A stretch of 64,000 bases of DNA, taken from positions 930,001-994,000 of the forward strand of contig NZ_UAQZ01000001.1 of the NCBI RefSeq assembly GCF_900446215.1, read 5' to 3'. Both the position numbers and the translations under genes were made by a program. The stretch's first letter is position 1. The number at the start of each line of letters is the position of its first letter. Of the stretch, positions 35,363-44,955 are shown piece by piece. This DNA is from Burkholderia cenocepacia (GTDB lineage: Bacteria; Pseudomonadota; Gammaproteobacteria; Burkholderiales; Burkholderiaceae). Under the pieces are notes generated by a model. It was not told where the DNA came from. It saw nothing but the letters and a program-made list of their open reading frames with translations, and did not search any database.

Positions 35363-37702
35363 ATGACGTCACGCCGCAAATTCCTTCAGCAAACCGCCGG
35401 TTCCGGCCTCGCCGCCGCCGCGCTGTCCGCGTTTCCGCCAAGCATCCGCCGCGCGCTCGCGATTCCCGCCTTCCACGAAACGGGGACCATCCAGGACGTC
35501 AAGCACGTCGTGCTGCTGATGATGGAGAACCGTGCGTTCGACAGCTACTTCGGCACGTTCAAGGGCGTGCGCGGCTACGGCGACCGCTTCGCGGTGCCGT
35601 CGCCGAACGGCCGCGACGTGTTCTACCAGGCGTACACGAAGGCGACGCCCGCCGCGACCGTGACGCCGTATCACCTCGACGCGCGCCAGGGCAACGCGCA
35701 GCGCGCGGGCGGCACGCCGCACACGTGGGCCGATGCGCAGGCCGCGTGGGACCACGGCCGGATGAACCGCTGGCCCGACGCGAAGACGCCGCTGTCGATG
35801 GGCTACTACGACGCGGCCGAGGTGCCGTTCCAGCGCGCGCTCGCCGATGCGTTCACGCTGTGCGACCACTACCACTGCGGGATGCACACGGGCACGATCG
35901 CGAACCGCCTGTTCTACTGGAGCGGCACCAACGGCCCGAACGGCATCAGCCCGGCCGACGGCAACCGCGTGAAGATCGCCGCGCTGAACAACCAGTTCAA
36001 CGGCGGCAACGACATCGGCCCGTCGAGCCAGGGCTGGACCTGGACGACCTATGCCGACCGGCTGCAACAGGCCGGCGTGAACTGGAAGGTCTACCAGAGC
36101 CTGATCGACAACTTCGGCTGCAACGAGATGATGAGCTTCCGCCACTGGCGCGCGGCGATCGAGCAGATGCCGGCCGCGCGCCGGCCCACGTACGTCGCGT
36201 CGACCGACATCACGCAGCCGGTGACGGCGGCCGGCGCGTTCTACGATCCGGCGATCGACGACCCGCTGAGCCCGCTCGCGAAGGGCTTCGGCAACACGAT
36301 GCCGTACGGCTTTCTCGAGACGTTCCGCGACGACATCCGCAACGGCAAGCTGCCGGAAGTGTCGTGGATCATCCCGCCGTCCGCGTACAGCGAACACCCG
36401 GGGCCGTCGAGCCCCGCGCAGGGCGGCTGGTACGTGCAGGCCGTGCTCGACGCGCTGACGGCGAACCCGGAGGTCTGGAGCAAGACCGTGCTGCTGGTCA
36501 ACTACGACGAGAACGACGGTTTCTTCGACCACATGCCGTCGCCGGCCGTGCCGTCGCGCAACCCCGACGGCACGCTCGCGGGCGGCCATACGCTGTCGGC
36601 CGCCGACGTCGCGGTCGAATACCACGACTTCACGCCGGCCACGTCGAGCCAGCCGGCCGTCGACGGCCGTCCGTACGGCCCGGGCCCGCGCGTGCCGATG
36701 TGGATCGTGTCGCCGTGGAGCCGCGGCGGCTGGGTCAACTCGCAGGTGTTCGACCACACGTCGACGCTGCGCTTCCTCGAGAAGCGCTTCGGCGTCGCGG
36801 AGCCGCAGATCAGCGCGTACCGCCGCGCGGTGTGCGGCGACCTGACGAGCGCGTTCAACTTCCGCACGCCGAACAACGAGCCGCTGCCGACGCTCGCGGG
36901 CCGTACGACGAAAAGCCAGGTCGACGCGCTGAGCGCCGCGCAGCAAACCGCGCCGAAGATCGTGCCGCCCGCCACGCCCGCGCTGCCGACGCAGGCGACC
37001 GGCGTGCGCCCGTCGCGCGCGTTGCCGTACGAACTGCACGCGAGCGCGCGCACCGATGCCGGCGCCGGCACGGTCACGCTGAAGTTCGCGAACACCGGCC
37101 ACGCCGCCGCCGTGTTTCACGTCTACGACAAGCTGCACCTCGACCGGCTGCCGCAGCGCTACGTCGTCGAGCCGGGCAAGACGCTGCACGGCGACTGGGC
37201 CGCGCGCGCCGACAATGGCGGCAAATATGACCTGTGGGTGCTCGGCCCGAACGGCTATCACCGCCGCTTCACCGGCGACCTGAGCCGTCTGGCCGGCGCG
37301 CGTGCGCCGCACCCCGAAGTGCGCGTCGGCTATGCGGGCGCGAGCGGCAACCTCCATCTGCGGCTGCGCAACGACGGCGGCGGCACGGTGCGCTTCACGG
37401 TGAAATCGAACCAGGTCTACGGGCCGCTGTCCGGGCGCGGCGGAAACGACGACCGCGGCAACGGTCATGGCCACGGCACCGACAACGCCACCGGCCACGG
37501 CACCGGCACCACCTGGACCGTCACGGTGCGCGCCGGCGACCAGTCCGAGCTGCACTGGAAGCTCGACTCGACCGGCCATTGGTACGACTTCATCGTCACC
37601 GCCGACAGCGACGCGAGCTTCTCGCGCCGCGTGGCCGGCCGCGTGGAAACCGGCCGCCACTCGGTGAGCGACCCGGCAATGGGGCTCGCCGACCGCTTCT
37701 GA
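35363..37702 (+). CDS. Phosphocholine-specific phospholipase C (Tat-exported)
   Basis: 779 residues. Twin-arginine signal MTSRRKFLQQTAGSGLAAAALSAF, then the phosphoesterase domain with IQDVKHVVLLMMENRAFDSYFGTFKGVRGYGDRF (nucleophile region), HYHCGMHTGTIANRLFYWSG, VNYDENDGFFDHMPSP and RVPMWIVSPWSRGGWVNSQVFDHTSTLRFLEKRFGV. Two C-terminal DUF756 beta domains follow, the second interrupted by a His/Gly-rich loop at about residues 695-715. It cleaves phosphatidylcholine outside the cell, releasing phosphate and choline; acid and hemolytic properties cannot be read. The longer frame from 35258 would hide the Tat signal, so ATG 35363 is used. Confidence 0.93.
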   Translation: MTSRRKFLQQTAGSGLAAAALSAFPPSIRRALAIPAFHETGTIQDVKHVVLLMMENRAFDSYFGTFKGVRGYGDRFAVPSPNGRDVFYQAYTKATPAATVTPYHLDARQGNAQRAGGTPHTWADAQAAWDHGRMNRWPDAKTPLSMGYYDAAEVPFQRALADAFTLCDHYHCGMHTGTIANRLFYWSGTNGPNGISPADGNRVKIAALNNQFNGGNDIGPSSQGWTWTTYADRLQQAGVNWKVYQSLIDNFGCNEMMSFRHWRAAIEQMPAARRPTYVASTDITQPVTAAGAFYDPAIDDPLSPLAKGFGNTMPYGFLETFRDDIRNGKLPEVSWIIPPSAYSEHPGPSSPAQGGWYVQAVLDALTANPEVWSKTVLLVNYDENDGFFDHMPSPAVPSRNPDGTLAGGHTLSAADVAVEYHDFTPATSSQPAVDGRPYGPGPRVPMWIVSPWSRGGWVNSQVFDHTSTLRFLEKRFGVAEPQISAYRRAVCGDLTSAFNFRTPNNEPLPTLAGRTTKSQVDALSAAQQTAPKIVPPATPALPTQATGVRPSRALPYELHASARTDAGAGTVTLKFANTGHAAAVFHVYDKLHLDRLPQRYVVEPGKTLHGDWAARADNGGKYDLWVLGPNGYHRRFTGDLSRLAGARAPHPEVRVGYAGASGNLHLRLRNDGGGTVRFTVKSNQVYGPLSGRGGNDDRGNGHGHGTDNATGHGTGTTWTVTVRAGDQSELHWKLDSTGHWYDFIVTADSDASFSRRVAGRVETGRHSVSDPAMGLADRF

Positions 37703-37768
37703 CGCCGCCGCGGCGACGCGCGGCGCAGCGCGTGTCGCCACCCGCGCCGGCGTAGCCGCGAACGCCGG

Positions 37769-37796
37769 TCGGGCACCGGTTTCACCTGGTGCCCGA
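37769..37796. terminator. Hairpin after phospholipase C
   Basis: TCGGGCACC / GGTGCCCGA, 9-bp stem with a 10-nt loop, 66 bp after the stop. No strong T-run. Confidence 0.55.
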
Positions 37797-37978
37797 TCCG
37801 GCTGAGACGCCCGCCCGGCGCGGCTCAAACATCAGAGGGATCGGTGGTGCAGCCCTCATTTCACCCCCACGAAAATGCTCCGTGTCGCGGCCCGTTCGCG
37901 TTAAACTGCGTCAAGCCGTATTCAACAAAGACATCTTTGCCGCTCCGGCATCCACGACACGATACGAGGATAGGTTCG

Positions 37979-38248
37979 ATGCGCACTACCGGCTCATCCG
38001 GGGCAATGACCCTGCTCACCGAACACGACCCGGCCGACGGCCGCGAACTGCGCTCGCTCCGGCTCGAAGCGACCGGCGACGGCAAGAGCGTGCTGCTGAT
38101 CGAGATCGACGAACGCAAGCCCGGCATCCATCGCGAGGTCCGCTACGAGATCACGCCGGCCGAACTGATCGCCGCGATCCGCTCGCACGGCGCCGAGCTG
38201 CCCGGCGAAAACCATGGCGCCGCCTCGCTCGCCCGCACGCCTTCCTGA
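37979..38248 (+). CDS. Small hypothetical protein
   Basis: 89 residues, no family recognised. SLRLEATGDGKSVLLIEIDERKPGIHREVRYEITPAELIAAIRSHGAEL suggests a small mixed alpha/beta fold. ATG 37979 follows ACGAGGATAGGTTCG; an internal ATG at 38009 (MTLLTEHD) is possible. Followed by a hairpin at 38256-38287. Confidence 0.7.
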   Translation: MRTTGSSGAMTLLTEHDPADGRELRSLRLEATGDGKSVLLIEIDERKPGIHREVRYEITPAELIAAIRSHGAELPGENHGAASLARTPS

Positions 38249-38255
38249 TTCCGGA

Positions 38256-38287
38256 CGGTGAGCCGCGTGCCACGCGCCGGCTCACCG
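38256..38287. terminator. Hairpin after the small hypothetical gene
   Basis: CGGTGAGCCG / CGGCTCACCG, perfect 10-bp stem with a 12-nt loop, 8 bp after the stop codon. Confidence 0.55.
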
Positions 38288-38402
38288 ACATCCCCCTGCC
38301 GCCGTCAGGCGCTTTCCGTCATTCCCGCCGCTGCCTTGAAAAAGGCCGATAATCGGCCCATCTGCATTTCCTGCCCACGCGTTTCCTTTTCGGCCAGCCG
38401 TC

Positions 38403-39395
38403 ATGCTCCGTGACCTCGTCGCCCAGTACGGGCCGCTTCTCGTGTTCGCCAACGTGCTCGCGGCGGCCATCGGCCTGCCGGTGCCCGCGATGCCGACGCT
38501 CGTGCTGTTCGGCGCGATGTCCGCGATGCATCCGGCGATGATCGGCTCGCAGCTCGTGACGGTCGTGGCGCTGTCCGTGCTCGGCGCGCTGATCGGCGAC
38601 ACGGTCTGGTACGTCGCCGGGCGGCGTTACGGCGGCACGACGCTGAAGACGATCTGCCGGCTGTCGCTGTCGCGCGATACCTGCGTGAAAAAGACCGAGC
38701 GCTTCTTCGGCCGCTACGGCGTGCGCGTGCTCGCGGTCGCGCGCTTCATTCCGGGGTTGTCGCTGGTGTCGGTGCCGATGGCCGGTGCGCTCGGCACGCG
38801 CTACCGCACGTTCGCCGGCTACGACGCGCTCGGCGCCGCGCTGTGGACGATCGTCGGGCTGATGGCCGGCCTCGTGTTCTACCGGCAGATCGACTGGCTG
38901 TTCGCCGGCGCGAGCCGCCTCGGCCGTGCGGTGCTGCTGGTGATCGTCGCGCTGCTCGCCGTCTATGCGGCCGTGCGGTGGATGCGCCGCCGCGCGCTGA
39001 TCCGCCAGCTCGCGAACGCGCGGATCGGCGTCGACGAGCTCGACGTGCTGCTGCGCGACACTGCCGCCCCGGTGGTGCTCGACGTCCGCTCGCCCGAGCA
39101 CCGCAAGCTCGACCCGTTCACGATTCCCGGTGCACAGTTCGCCGACGAACGCCAGATCGGCGACATCGTCGCGCGCTATCCGCTCACGCAGAAGTTCGTC
39201 GTCTATTGCTCGTGCCCGAACGAAGTGACGGCCGCGCTGATGGCGAAGCGCCTGCTCGATGCAGGCTTCACCGATGCGCTCGCGCTGCGCGGCGGCCTCG
39301 ACGCATGGCGCGACACGGGCCGCCAGCTCACGTCGCTCGTGGAAGAAACGCCCGCCGCGAACGATGCCGTAGCGGGATGGCACAAGCCGGCCTGA
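38403..39395 (+). CDS. DedA-family membrane protein fused to a rhodanese domain
   Basis: 330 residues. Residues about 1-200 are DedA (SNARE-associated): GLPVPAMPTLVLFGAMSA, GDTVWYVAGRRYG, ERFFGRYGVRVLAVARFIPGLSLVSVPMAGALGTRYRTF, with several membrane spans. Residues about 215-315 are a rhodanese domain: VVLDVRSPEHRKLDPFTIPGAQFADER and active loop YCSCPNEVTAAL with the catalytic Cys. DedA proteins flip undecaprenyl phosphate or phospholipids; the rhodanese would sit on one membrane face. Role of the sulphur-transfer part is unknown. Confidence 0.88.
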   Translation: MLRDLVAQYGPLLVFANVLAAAIGLPVPAMPTLVLFGAMSAMHPAMIGSQLVTVVALSVLGALIGDTVWYVAGRRYGGTTLKTICRLSLSRDTCVKKTERFFGRYGVRVLAVARFIPGLSLVSVPMAGALGTRYRTFAGYDALGAALWTIVGLMAGLVFYRQIDWLFAGASRLGRAVLLVIVALLAVYAAVRWMRRRALIRQLANARIGVDELDVLLRDTAAPVVLDVRSPEHRKLDPFTIPGAQFADERQIGDIVARYPLTQKFVVYCSCPNEVTAALMAKRLLDAGFTDALALRGGLDAWRDTGRQLTSLVEETPAANDAVAGWHKPA

Positions 39396-39432
39396 TCGCA
39401 CCGATCGCGGGCCCGCCGCACCGGGTCCGGAC

Positions 39433-39451
39433 AGGGGGCGTTGCGCCCCCT
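39433..39451. terminator. Hairpin between convergent DedA-rhodanese and OprD genes
   Basis: AGGGGGCG-TTG-CGCCCCCT, perfect 8-bp stem, lying 6 bp after the OprD stop (minus) and 38 bp after the DedA stop (plus). Confidence 0.6.
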
Positions 39452-39456
39452 TCGCA

Positions 39457-40929
39457 TCAGAACGCGTGCAGCGGCAGGTTCACGACCAGACGGTATTCCT
39501 TGTTGGTCGCGTCCGAGTAGTGGGACGAGCCGTTGTGCCACATCGCGATGAACGTGACCTTCGTGTCCTTCAGCTTGCCGCTCTGGAACGTGTACGACGG
39601 GATGAAGCCGAACTCGTGGTGACGGCCCTGCACCGGCGCGCCGTTGCTCCAGTAGATGCTCGACTTGCTCGGGTCGTTCGCCGCACCCGCGCTGCCGTCC
39701 GCGCCCCAGCCCGTCACGCCCCACACCATCGCCTTGAAGCCCGGCAGGCCCGCTTCCTTGCCGTAGAACGTGTAACGCAGCTGCAGCGACTTTTCGTGCG
39801 GCGCGTTGTAGTCGACGTCCATCGAGTTGGTCAGGAAGATGCCGTTCGTTTCGTTCAGGTAGTCGAAGAACTGGTCGCCGAGCACCTGCTGGAAGCCGAG
39901 CAGCAGCTCGTGCGGGCCGTGCTGCGCGGCCACCGACAGGCTGTACGCGTTGTTGTTGATCTTGCCCTGCAGCGCATCGCCCGTGTCGTGCGTCGAGTAG
40001 ACGTTGCCGAAGCCGGTCCACTTGATCGTCTGCGGGCTGCCGATGCTGTGCTTCACCGACGCGTAGTACTGGTGCCACACGTCGTCGGCCTGGTTCGCGT
40101 ACAGCGCGACTTCGCCGTTCGGCGAGTAGTCCCACGTGCCGCCGACGTAGGTCAGGCGATTGACGCGCGTGCCGCCGTATTGCGTCGTCAGGTTGGTGAG
40201 CGTCGTATGACCGCGCGCGTCGGTCTTCGTGAAGCTGCCGGCCTCGAGCATCACGTTCTTGAATTCATTGCTGACGATCGTCGCGCCGAGGAACGTCGGC
40301 GGCAGCGCACGGTTGTCGTGCTGCTCCATGAACGGGTTGTCGACGGCCTGCAGACCGTACTTGACCACCGTGTTCGAGATGCGCGCCTTCACGTCGTAGA
40401 TGCCCGGGTACGCCCATGCAAGCTGGTTCGACCCGCCGCCGCCCTTCGCCACGTGCACCATGTTGCCCGCGCCCGCGCCGCCGTCGAGTTTCAGGCCCGC
40501 GTACAGCGACGCGTCCACGCCGAAGCCGATCAGGCCCGCCGTATAGCCGGACTCGAAGTTCGCCATCACGCCCTGGACCCACGCATGGCGGTGCGGCCCG
40601 CCCTTGTTGTCGAGGATGTCCGAATAGTTGCGGAACAGGAAGTCGAGATGGCTGTCGGCGATGAAGCCCTTCGATTTCGACTGCGCCGACGGCTCGTCGG
40701 GCGGCGTGACGGCCTGGGTCGCCTCGGCGTTGACAATGGCGTTCTGGGTCGGCGCCTGCGCAACGGCCGTGCCCGTACCGGCGGCCGGTGCGGCCTGCGC
40801 GACCGTCAGCGGCACCGCGTCGTCCGCGTGCGCGACACCCGTCAGCGAGACGCCGGCGAGCGCCGGCAGTCCCCATGCAAGCAGCATCTTCGATGCCGTC
40901 CCGATCGTCTTCTGCTTTTTCATCATCAT
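39457..40929 (-). CDS. OprD-family outer-membrane porin
   Basis: 490 residues. Three successive ATGs (40929, 40926, 40923), a signal peptide ending VAHADD, a Pro/Ala-rich linker to about 85, then the OprD barrel: FIADSHLDFLFRNYSDILDNKGGPHRHAWVQGVMANFESGYTAGLIGFGVDASLYAGLKLDGG is the family start, and it ends LPLHAF with terminal Phe. OprD porins admit basic amino acids, peptides and small acids. Its position beside oppABCDF suggests peptide entry. Start choice among the three ATGs is open. Confidence 0.9.
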   Translation of the reverse strand: MMMKKQKTIGTASKMLLAWGLPALAGVSLTGVAHADDAVPLTVAQAAPAAGTGTAVAQAPTQNAIVNAEATQAVTPPDEPSAQSKSKGFIADSHLDFLFRNYSDILDNKGGPHRHAWVQGVMANFESGYTAGLIGFGVDASLYAGLKLDGGAGAGNMVHVAKGGGGSNQLAWAYPGIYDVKARISNTVVKYGLQAVDNPFMEQHDNRALPPTFLGATIVSNEFKNVMLEAGSFTKTDARGHTTLTNLTTQYGGTRVNRLTYVGGTWDYSPNGEVALYANQADDVWHQYYASVKHSIGSPQTIKWTGFGNVYSTHDTGDALQGKINNNAYSLSVAAQHGPHELLLGFQQVLGDQFFDYLNETNGIFLTNSMDVDYNAPHEKSLQLRYTFYGKEAGLPGFKAMVWGVTGWGADGSAGAANDPSKSSIYWSNGAPVQGRHHEFGFIPSYTFQSGKLKDTKVTFIAMWHNGSSHYSDATNKEYRLVVNLPLHAF

Positions 40930-41088
40930 TCTCGTCTTGTGTTGATATCGTCCACGCCGGTTGCGATCCGCTTCCAGCCCCCCGGCGAGCCCGGCTAAGG
41001 ACGCGCCTGTACCCGCAGCGCGAAGATCGTTCGCGCCGCACCTACCCCTGTTGACCTGCCTTGGTTATGTTTGCTGCGTCACTTCACA

Positions 41089-42104
<1,016 letters not shown>

Positions 42105-42108
<4 letters not shown>

Positions 42109-43097
42109 CGCAGACCTCCCGTCAGATCGGCCACCGGGCGGTGGCACGCGCGCACCGCGCCCGCGGCGCCATAGGTTTCGAGCGCCGGGCGCGCGGCGCC
42201 GCAGCGTTCTTCCGCATACGTGCAGCGCTTCGCGAACGCGCAGCCGGCCGGCGCGGTGCCGGGCATCGGCGGGTTGCCGGGAATCGCGACGAGCGGCGCA
42301 TCGTCCGCATCGGTCAGCCGCGGCAGCGCGTTGAGCAGGCCGATCGTGTACGGATGCGACGGCGCCGCGAAAATGGAGTCGGCCGGCGCGTATTCGACGG
42401 TGCGGCCCGCGTACATGACCATCACGTCGTCCGCGAGGCCGGCGACCACGCCCATGTCGTGCGTGATCAGCACGATCGCGGTGCCGCGCTCGCGGTTCAG
42501 CTCGCGCAGCAGGTCGATGATCTGCGCCTGCACGGTCACGTCGAGCGCGGTGGTCGGCTCGTCGGCGATCAGGATTTCCGGCTCGGACAGCAGCGCCATC
42601 GCGATCATCACGCGCTGCCGCATGCCGCCCGAGAACTCGTGCGGATACATGCGGATGCGGCGCGCCGCGTCGGGAATGCGCACCGATTCGAGCGCGTCGA
42701 TCGCGCGCTTCGTGGCTTCCTTGCGCGACAGCCTGCGATGCAGCTGCAGCGTCTCGGTCATCTGCCGCTCGATCGTCAGGAACGGATTGAGCGACGTCAT
42801 CGGATCCTGGAAGATCATCGCGATGCGGTCGCCGCGCACGGCGTTCAATGCGCGCGTATCCATCTCGAGCAGGTTGTCGCCGCGGTAGCGCGCGGTGCCG
42901 GTCGTCGTGCCGTTGCCGGCCAGCAGGCCGAGCAGCGCCATCACGGTCTGGCTCTTGCCCGAGCCCGATTCGCCGACGATGCCGAGCGTCTTGCCGGCTT
43001 CGAGCGAGAACGACACGCCGTTCACGGCGTCGATCGGCGGCGCATCCTTGCGCGTGAAGCGCACGCCGAGATTTTCCACTTCCAATAGAGCTGCCAT
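42105..43097 (-). CDS. oppD: Oligopeptide ABC transporter ATPase OppD
   Basis: 330 residues. Walker A GIVGESGSGKSQTVMAL, MIFQDPMTSLNPFLTIERQM, signature EFSGGMRQRVMIAMAL, Walker B EILIADEPTTALDVT, and the C-terminal oligopeptide extension (GCAFAKRCTYAEERC). It pairs with OppF to drive import. Starts 2 bp after oppC. Confidence 0.92.
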
Positions 43098-43099
43098 CT

Positions 43100-44002
43100 T
43101 CAGCGATCCTTCGGGTCGAGCGCGTCACGCAGGCCGTCGCCGACGAAGTTCACGCAGTAGAGCGTCACGCACAGCATGACGGCCGGGGCCAGCAGCAGCC
43201 ACGGCATCGATTCCAGTTTCTGCGCGCCGTCCTGGATCAGCACGCCCCAGCTCGTCATCGGTTCCTGCACGCCGAGGCCGAGGAACGACAGCACCGATTC
43301 GGTCAGCACGATGTTCGGCACCGAGACCGTCGCGTACACGACGACCACGCCGAGCAGGTTCGGCACGACGTGGCGCAGCACGATCGACCCCGGCGACACG
43401 CCGATCGCGCGCGCCGCGTCGACGAACTCGCGATTGCGCAGCGACAGCGTCTGGCCGCGCACGACGCGCGCCATGTCGATCCACGAGAACGCGCTGATGG
43501 TCAGCACGACCAGCATGAACGAGCGGCCGAACAGGGTCATCATCAGGATCGCGATCAGCAGGTACGGGATCGCGTACATCATGTCGACGACGCGCATCAT
43601 CACGGAGTCGACGCGGCCGCCCGCGAAGCCCGCGGTCGCGCCCCACGCGACGCCGAACAGGCCCGACACGAGCGTGCCGAGCAGGCCGACCTCGATCGAG
43701 ACGCGGCCGCCGATCAGCGTGCGCACGAGCAGGTCGCGGCCGAGCTCGTCGGTGCCGAACCAGTGCTGGTTCGCCCAGGTCGGCGGCAGGCTGATCGCGC
43801 CCCAGTCGCTCGCGGCGGGATCGGCCGCGAGCAGCCACGGGCCGACGAAGCACGCGAGCGTGATCAGCGCGAGCAGCACGAGGCTGAACACGGCCGCGCG
43901 GTTGTGAAGGAAGCGCGCGAACGCCAGCTCGAGCGGCGAGCGCGAACGCGGCGGCGAATCGGTCTGCACGGGCAGGCCGACGACGGGAGTGGTCGGAGTC
44001 AT
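43100..44002 (-). CDS. oppC: Oligopeptide ABC transporter permease OppC
   Basis: 300 residues, six membrane spans. OppC/DppC features: an N-terminal span with WLLAADPAASDWG, LPPTWANQHWFGTDELGRDLLVRTLIGGRVSIEVG and the EAA-like loop (ARAIGVSPGSIVLRHVVPNLLG). Forms the channel with OppB. Confidence 0.92.
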   Translation of the reverse strand: MTPTTPVVGLPVQTDSPPRSRSPLELAFARFLHNRAAVFSLVLLALITLACFVGPWLLAADPAASDWGAISLPPTWANQHWFGTDELGRDLLVRTLIGGRVSIEVGLLGTLVSGLFGVAWGATAGFAGGRVDSVMMRVVDMMYAIPYLLIAILMMTLFGRSFMLVVLTISAFSWIDMARVVRGQTLSLRNREFVDAARAIGVSPGSIVLRHVVPNLLGVVVVYATVSVPNIVLTESVLSFLGLGVQEPMTSWGVLIQDGAQKLESMPWLLLAPAVMLCVTLYCVNFVGDGLRDALDPKDR

Positions 44003-44005
44003 CGC

Positions 44006-44944
44006 TCAATAACGGATGCGCGGATCGAGCCACGCGTACGCGAGGTCGACCAGCAGGTTGAACAGCACCGCGCAGACGGTCGTCAGCACGACGAGGCCGA
44101 GCACCAGCGTGTAGTCGCGGTTGATCGCGCCGTTCACGACGAGCTGCCCGAGGCCCGGCAGCGCGAACACCGATTCGGTGACGACGGCCGCCGTGATCGA
44201 CGTGATGCAGACCGTGCCGAACAGCGACACGACCGGCATCAGCGCGGGCTTCAGCGCATGACGCAGCACGATCGTCGAGCCCGGCAGGCCCTTCGCCCGC
44301 GCGGTGCGGATGTAGTTGCTCGACAGCGTCTCGATCATCGAGCCGCGCATCACGCGCGCGAGCAGCGACACGTTGATGAAGGTCAGCAGCACGATCGGCA
44401 GCAGCCGGTATTGCCAGCCGCCGTCGCCCCAGCCACCGGCCGGCAGCCAGCCGTTGCCGGCCGACGTCTTCAGCAGGATCGCGAAGATCCACACGAGCAC
44501 CGGCCCGAGCACGAACGGCGGCACGACGTTGCCGAAGTTGCCGATCAGCATCACGAAGCGGTCGATCACGCTGTCGCGGCGCACGGCCGCGACGGTGCCG
44601 AGCAGCACGCCGAGCACGATCGAGACCGGGATCGACACGCCGCCCACGCCGAGGCTCACCGGCAGCGCCTTCTTCACGAGATCGTTCACCGACCAGTCGA
44701 CGTAACGGAACGACGGGCCGAGATCGCCGTGCAGCAGCGAGCCGAGATACAGCAGGTACTGCTTCCACAGCGGCTCGTCGAGGTGGTATTTCGCGTTCAG
44801 GTTCGCAAGCGTCGCGGCGGACAGCTGCTTCTCCGTATCGAACGGGCCGCCGGGCGTGAAATGCAGCAGCAGGTAGCAGACGGTGATGACCGCGAGGATC
44901 GTCGGCACCGCCCACAACGTGCGCCTCAATGCATAGGCCAGCAT
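44006..44944 (-). CDS. oppB: Oligopeptide ABC transporter permease OppB
   Basis: 312 residues, six spans. MLAYALRRTLWAVPTILAVITVCYLLLHFTPGGPFD is the OppB start, and the EAA loop is YIRTARAKGLPGSTIVLRHALKPAL. It lies 11 bp after oppA and 3 bp before oppC. Confidence 0.93.
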   Translation of the reverse strand: MLAYALRRTLWAVPTILAVITVCYLLLHFTPGGPFDTEKQLSAATLANLNAKYHLDEPLWKQYLLYLGSLLHGDLGPSFRYVDWSVNDLVKKALPVSLGVGGVSIPVSIVLGVLLGTVAAVRRDSVIDRFVMLIGNFGNVVPPFVLGPVLVWIFAILLKTSAGNGWLPAGGWGDGGWQYRLLPIVLLTFINVSLLARVMRGSMIETLSSNYIRTARAKGLPGSTIVLRHALKPALMPVVSLFGTVCITSITAAVVTESVFALPGLGQLVVNGAINRDYTLVLGLVVLTTVCAVLFNLLVDLAYAWLDPRIRY

Positions 44945-44955
44945 GATCGCTCCGC

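Noticed and set aside
38256..38287. Another copy of the CTCACC motif
   Set aside because: It contains GGTGAG and CTCACC but no TCCCG at the required spacing; it is a perfect hairpin and better read as a terminator.
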